Below, piece after piece: positions 60,856 through 64,000 of a stretch of 64,000 nucleotides of DNA. Below the pieces are notes generated by a model. It saw nothing but the letters and a program-made list of their open reading frames with translations. It did no database searches and was not told the origin of the DNA. This stretch comes from Clostridia bacterium. GTDB taxonomy: Bacteria; Bacillota; Clostridia; Oscillospirales; CAG-272. Numbering within the stretch: position 1 is the first letter of the stretch; the number at the start of each line of letters is the position of its first letter. The position numbers and the translations under genes were made by a program. Where the stretch lies: the NCBI GenBank assembly GCA_017398595.1, contig JAFQFR010000056.1, forward strand, positions 140,948-204,947, given 5' to 3'.

Positions 60856-62844
60856 ATGCCGAGAGGATACGGACCTCCGCCGTCGGAAGCGACCGAACGG
60901 CTCAAAGTACCAAAACCGAAAAATCTGCGTGAAATTCCCGAATACCTGAAAAAGACCGTGGGCGGCACATGCTCACGACTGCTCTACATATTCAAACTGG
61001 TGTGGGAAACGCAGCCGATCCTGCTGATCTTCATGCTGTTCATGACCGTGTACAACGGTATCATGCCGCTGGTCGGCACGCTCATTACCGCACACCTGCT
61101 TGAATGCATCGTGCGCAGCTTCACCGAAGAAGTCGACCTCGTCCTGCCGCTGATCTGGCAGTTCGGCTACCTCTTCTTAAACACGCTGACAGGCAGCCTG
61201 TCGAGTATGCTGACACAGATCACAGGCGAGAAGGTCACGAACCACGTCAAAAACAAGATCATGCAAAAGGCAAAGACGGTGGATCTTGCCTCGTTTGACA
61301 TGCCCGACTTTTACGAGCGGCTGGAAAACGCCAACCGCGAGGCGGGTATGCGCCCCGTCAACATTCTGAAAGCCTCTTTTGAACTGGTCTCCAAACTGAT
61401 CTCGGCGATCAGCTATTTTGCGGTGCTGACCACCATTCTCAAGGCACTGCCGAGCTCGGGCATGCTCTTCTTTGCGGCGTTTTTGCTTCTCACCTTTGCC
61501 AGCGCGTTTGTTTCTTTCCACTTCCGCCGCAAGAACTTCAACTACATGTTCCTCCGCTCCAAGGATCGCCGCAAGATGAACTATTACAGCGATCTGCTCG
61601 TGAGTAAAGACATGGTCAAGGAAGTGCGCCTGTTCGACCTGTCGGATCTCTTGATCGGCAAGTACAACGAGGTGTTCCGCGGCTATTTCAGCGGCATCAA
61701 AAAGCTGATCCTGCAGGAAGGGGCATGGAACCTCGCGCTTTCCTTTGCGACCGCGGCGATGAACGGCGTGCTGTTCTATATGATCGCGACCAACGTCACG
61801 CAGATCGCCGACTATTCTGTCTACACGGGCGCGCTCAACTCCATCTCGTCCGCTCTGACCGCGATCATCAGCGTCACCGCGACCATCTATGAGGGCTCGC
61901 TGTTCATCGATAACATGATCCTGTTCATGAACGAGGAGCAGACCGTAAAGCCCATCCTCGACGCCCCCGCGACGCCGGAGAATCACTGCGGGCACACGAT
62001 CGAACTGCGCGACGTCTGCTTCCGCTATCCCGGCGCCGACCGCGACGTCATCCACCATATCAATCTGACGATCGAAGCGGGATCGACCATCGCACTCGTT
62101 GGCCTCAACGGTGCGGGCAAGACCACGCTCATCAAGCTGATCACGCGCCTGTACGATCCCACCGAGGGCACGATCCTGCTCGACGGCAGAGACATCCGCG
62201 AGTACGATCTGCAATCTCTGTACAAACTCTACGGAATCATCTTCCAGGATTTCGGCAAGTACGCCGAAAGCGCCGAGGACAACATCGCCTTTGGCTGCAT
62301 CTCGCGTGAAAAACTGCGCAGTGAAGTCGAAGCCGCCGCGAAGAATTCGGGCGCACACGACTTTATTGAAAAGATGCCGCAGGGGTATGACACGCCGCTC
62401 ACCCGATTTTTCGAAAGTGACGGCACCGAGCTTTCGATCGGACAGTGGCAAAAGCTGTCGGTCGCGCGCGCGTTTTACTCCAATGCCGACATCCTCATTC
62501 TCGACGAACCGACCGCGTCGCTCGACGCGATCGCCGAACAGGAGATCTACAAGCAGTTTGACAAGCTGCGCAATGGCAAAACCAGCATTTTCGTCTCGCA
62601 CCGCCTTTCCAGCGCAACGACCGCGGATCGCATCGTCGTGCTCGAAAACGGCTGCGTAGCCGAGTACGGCAGCCACACCGAGCTGATGGCGCTGCACGGC
62701 AAATATCACAAGCTTTTCTCCACGCAGGCAGCCCGCTACCAGTCCAAAGGCAACGGCGAGCCGCACCCGCCGATGGATCCGCAAAGTCCCCCGCCCCACG
62801 GCAGACCGCCGCGCCCCTTCTCCGGGCACGGTGAGGAACAATAA
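60856..62844 (+). CDS. ABC transporter, fused membrane and ATPase domains (exporter half)
   Basis: 662 aa from the ATG at 60856, where GAAAGGGATGATAAAAGT fits; an ATG at 60832 adds eight residues but lacks a ribosome site. Six membrane segments in residues about 45-330, then an ATPase: Walker A GLNGAGKTTL, Q-loop FQDFGKYA, signature LSIGQWQ (Ile replaces the second Gly), Walker B ILILDEPTASLDA and SHRL. The tail is rich in Pro, His and Gly (PPMDPQSPPPHGRPPRPF). Possibly a peptide or lipid exporter; divergent from an ECF sigma gene. Confidence 0.9.
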   Translation: MPRGYGPPPSEATERLKVPKPKNLREIPEYLKKTVGGTCSRLLYIFKLVWETQPILLIFMLFMTVYNGIMPLVGTLITAHLLECIVRSFTEEVDLVLPLIWQFGYLFLNTLTGSLSSMLTQITGEKVTNHVKNKIMQKAKTVDLASFDMPDFYERLENANREAGMRPVNILKASFELVSKLISAISYFAVLTTILKALPSSGMLFFAAFLLLTFASAFVSFHFRRKNFNYMFLRSKDRRKMNYYSDLLVSKDMVKEVRLFDLSDLLIGKYNEVFRGYFSGIKKLILQEGAWNLALSFATAAMNGVLFYMIATNVTQIADYSVYTGALNSISSALTAIISVTATIYEGSLFIDNMILFMNEEQTVKPILDAPATPENHCGHTIELRDVCFRYPGADRDVIHHINLTIEAGSTIALVGLNGAGKTTLIKLITRLYDPTEGTILLDGRDIREYDLQSLYKLYGIIFQDFGKYAESAEDNIAFGCISREKLRSEVEAAAKNSGAHDFIEKMPQGYDTPLTRFFESDGTELSIGQWQKLSVARAFYSNADILILDEPTASLDAIAEQEIYKQFDKLRNGKTSIFVSHRLSSATTADRIVVLENGCVAEYGSHTELMALHGKYHKLFSTQAARYQSKGNGEPHPPMDPQSPPPHGRPPRPFSGHGEEQ

Positions 62845-62847
62845 AAC

Positions 62848-62884
62848 AAAAGAAGCCATGGCTCCGAGAGCCATGGCTTCTTTT
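62848..62884. terminator. Bidirectional terminator between ABC exporter and aminotransferase
   Basis: AAAAGAAGCCATGGCT, loop CCGAG, AGCCATGGCTTCTTTT; serves both convergent genes. Confidence 0.9.
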
Positions 62885-62885
62885 C

Positions 62886-64000
62886 TTATGCCTTCAATAT
62901 TCCGCTTTCACGGATCGCTTCTACGGCGAGCTTGATCTTCTCGGGCGGCATAGTCAGCGCAAAGCGCACATATCCCTCTCCCATCGGACCAAAGCTGCAA
63001 CCGGGCGTACAGAGTACGCCGCACTGCTCCACAAGCTGCATGCAGAACGCCATGCTGTCGGTATAACCCTCGGGCAGAGGCGCCCACACGAACATGCTGC
63101 CGTGGCTGTCGGGAACATCCCAGCCGATCGAGCGGAGTCCGCCGCAGAGCGCGTCTCTGCGATCCTGGTACATCTGCTTCTGCGCCTTGACAGAGTCGAG
63201 CGGACCGCTCAATGCCGCGATCGCCGCCTTTTGCAAGGGCAAGAACATGCCGAAATCGATCTGACTGCGCAGCTTGCGGAAAGCTGCCACCACGTCGCTG
63301 CGGCCAACCAAAAAGCTGATTCTGCCGCCGGTCACGTTAAAGCTCTTCGACAGGCTGAAAAACTCCACGCCGACGTCCATCGCGCCGGGCGTGTTGAAGA
63401 AGCTGTGCCCCTCCACGCCGTCGAAAATAATGTCGCTGTATGCGTTGTCATGAATGATGAGCACATCGTACTTCTTGGCAAATGCCACGATCTCCTCGTA
63501 CAATTCGGGCGTACCCACACTGCCCACGGGGTTGGCAGGCAGAGAAACGATCATGTACTTCGCTCTGCGGGCAACCTCCTCGGGAATGTCCGAAACGCGG
63601 GGGAGAAAACCGTTTTCTTTCGTCATCGGGTAGTACCACGGCTCGGCGCCCGCCATTTTTGCGCCCGCGATGAACACGGGGTAACAGGGCGTCGGCAGCA
63701 GCACGGTGTCGCCCTCATCGCAGAGCACCATGCCGATATGTCCCATGCCCTCCTGGCTGCCGTTGCAGCTGGCGACCTGATCGGGCGTGATCGCTACGCC
63801 GAAGCGGCTTTGATAATACTTGCAGACCGCGTCGAGCAGTTCGGGAATATCCCGCAGGCTGTATTTCCAGTTATTCGAGTCCATTGCCGCGTCCGCCACG
63901 GCACGGCGTATATGCTCGGGCGTTTCAAAATCGGGCGTGCCGATACTGAAATTGTATATCGTGCGCCCCGCCGCCTCGAGCTCTACTTTTTTCACATTCA
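62886..64000 (-). CDS. PLP-dependent class I/II aminotransferase (N-terminus off window)
   Basis: About 370 residues visible, frame still open at the right edge. Family blocks: FSIGTPDFETPEHI, NGSQEGMGHIGMVLCDEGDTVLLPTPCYP, SLPANPVGS, HDNAYSDIIFDG and the PLP lysine in SLSKSFNVTGGRISFLVG. The N-terminal 10-20 residues seem to be missing, as the family usually begins with an aromatic-rich stretch before the GxPDF motif. It resembles the LL-diaminopimelate aminotransferase/aspartate aminotransferase branch; the substrate cannot be fixed. Confidence 0.88.
   Translation of the reverse strand, partial: NVKKVELEAAGRTIYNFSIGTPDFETPEHIRRAVADAAMDSNNWKYSLRDIPELLDAVCKYYQSRFGVAITPDQVASCNGSQEGMGHIGMVLCDEGDTVLLPTPCYPVFIAGAKMAGAEPWYYPMTKENGFLPRVSDIPEEVARRAKYMIVSLPANPVGSVGTPELYEEIVAFAKKYDVLIIHDNAYSDIIFDGVEGHSFFNTPGAMDVGVEFFSLSKSFNVTGGRISFLVGRSDVVAAFRKLRSQIDFGMFLPLQKAAIAALSGPLDSVKAQKQMYQDRRDALCGGLRSIGWDVPDSHGSMFVWAPLPEGYTDSMAFCMQLVEQCGVLCTPGCSFGPMGEGYVRFALTMPPEKIKLAVEAIRESGILKA

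Noticed and set aside
61177-62874. 565-codon frame antisense to the ABC exporter
   Set aside because: Same reason: a complete ABC protein on the other strand.

Overview
The window reads as a piece of chromosome from an uncultured anaerobic Firmicute of the Clostridia, probably an Oscillospirales- or Christensenellales-like gut bacterium. The evidence is sigma-A type promoters, strong AGGAGG ribosome sites, a threonine T-box, ECF sigma/anti-sigma pairs, many secreted glycan-active proteins and lipoproteins, and a moderately high GC content with many dispersed palindromes. I see no prophage, transposase or CRISPR array.

Layout. 1-5.9 kb: three tandem paralogous lipoproteins with a sialidase-like propeller and a CBM9-like domain. 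6-7.7 kb: DacF-type carboxypeptidase and YajC. 7.8-14 kb: the F1Fo ATP synthase operon, with only the C-terminal domain of delta present, fused to alpha, and a c subunit that carries a signal-peptide-like extension. 14-17 kb: pfkA, cinA C-domain, glyA. 17-18.5 kb: a MinD-like ATPase and an active-site-altered methylglyoxal-synthase homologue. 18.5-22.1 kb: threonine T-box, DUF362 ferredoxin-like protein, thrS. 22.2-25.2 kb: repeat-rich, with an XRE repressor and murE. 25.2-28.4 kb: a D-aspartate-ligase-like ATP-grasp protein and an AsnB/AsnH-type amidotransferase, which together with murE suggest D-Asp/D-Asn peptidoglycan bridges. 28.6-29.4 kb: two tRNA-Leu genes and a peculiar hairpin array. 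29.4-33.1 kb: ECF sigma/anti-sigma, VanY-type peptidase, MnmM-like methyltransferase, amidase. 33.2-39.4 kb: two very large paralogous surface SGNH hydrolases with swapped C-terminal modules; one has a frameshifted signal peptide. 39.7-48.3 kb: housekeeping run (coaE, lytic transglycosylase, M18 aminopeptidase, prfA, sua5, unknown, topo IV A, SDR). 48.4-52.2 kb: a degenerate M23 protein and an SLH-GH43 protein. 52.3-59.4 kb: XRE regulator, AEC carrier, nitrilase, cyclase and an SsuABC-like importer, divergent from a LysR regulator. 59.6-64 kb: a second ECF sigma/anti-sigma pair, an ABC exporter half, and an aminotransferase cut by the window edge.

The strongest leads are the delta-alpha ATP synthase fusion, the murE/D-Asp-ligase/Asn-synthase cell-wall triad, the altered MgsA, the domain-swapped SGNH surface proteins, and the symmetrical hairpin array with an ATATCATC linker. 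All function calls are from reading the sequence and remembered family motifs; no search was run.
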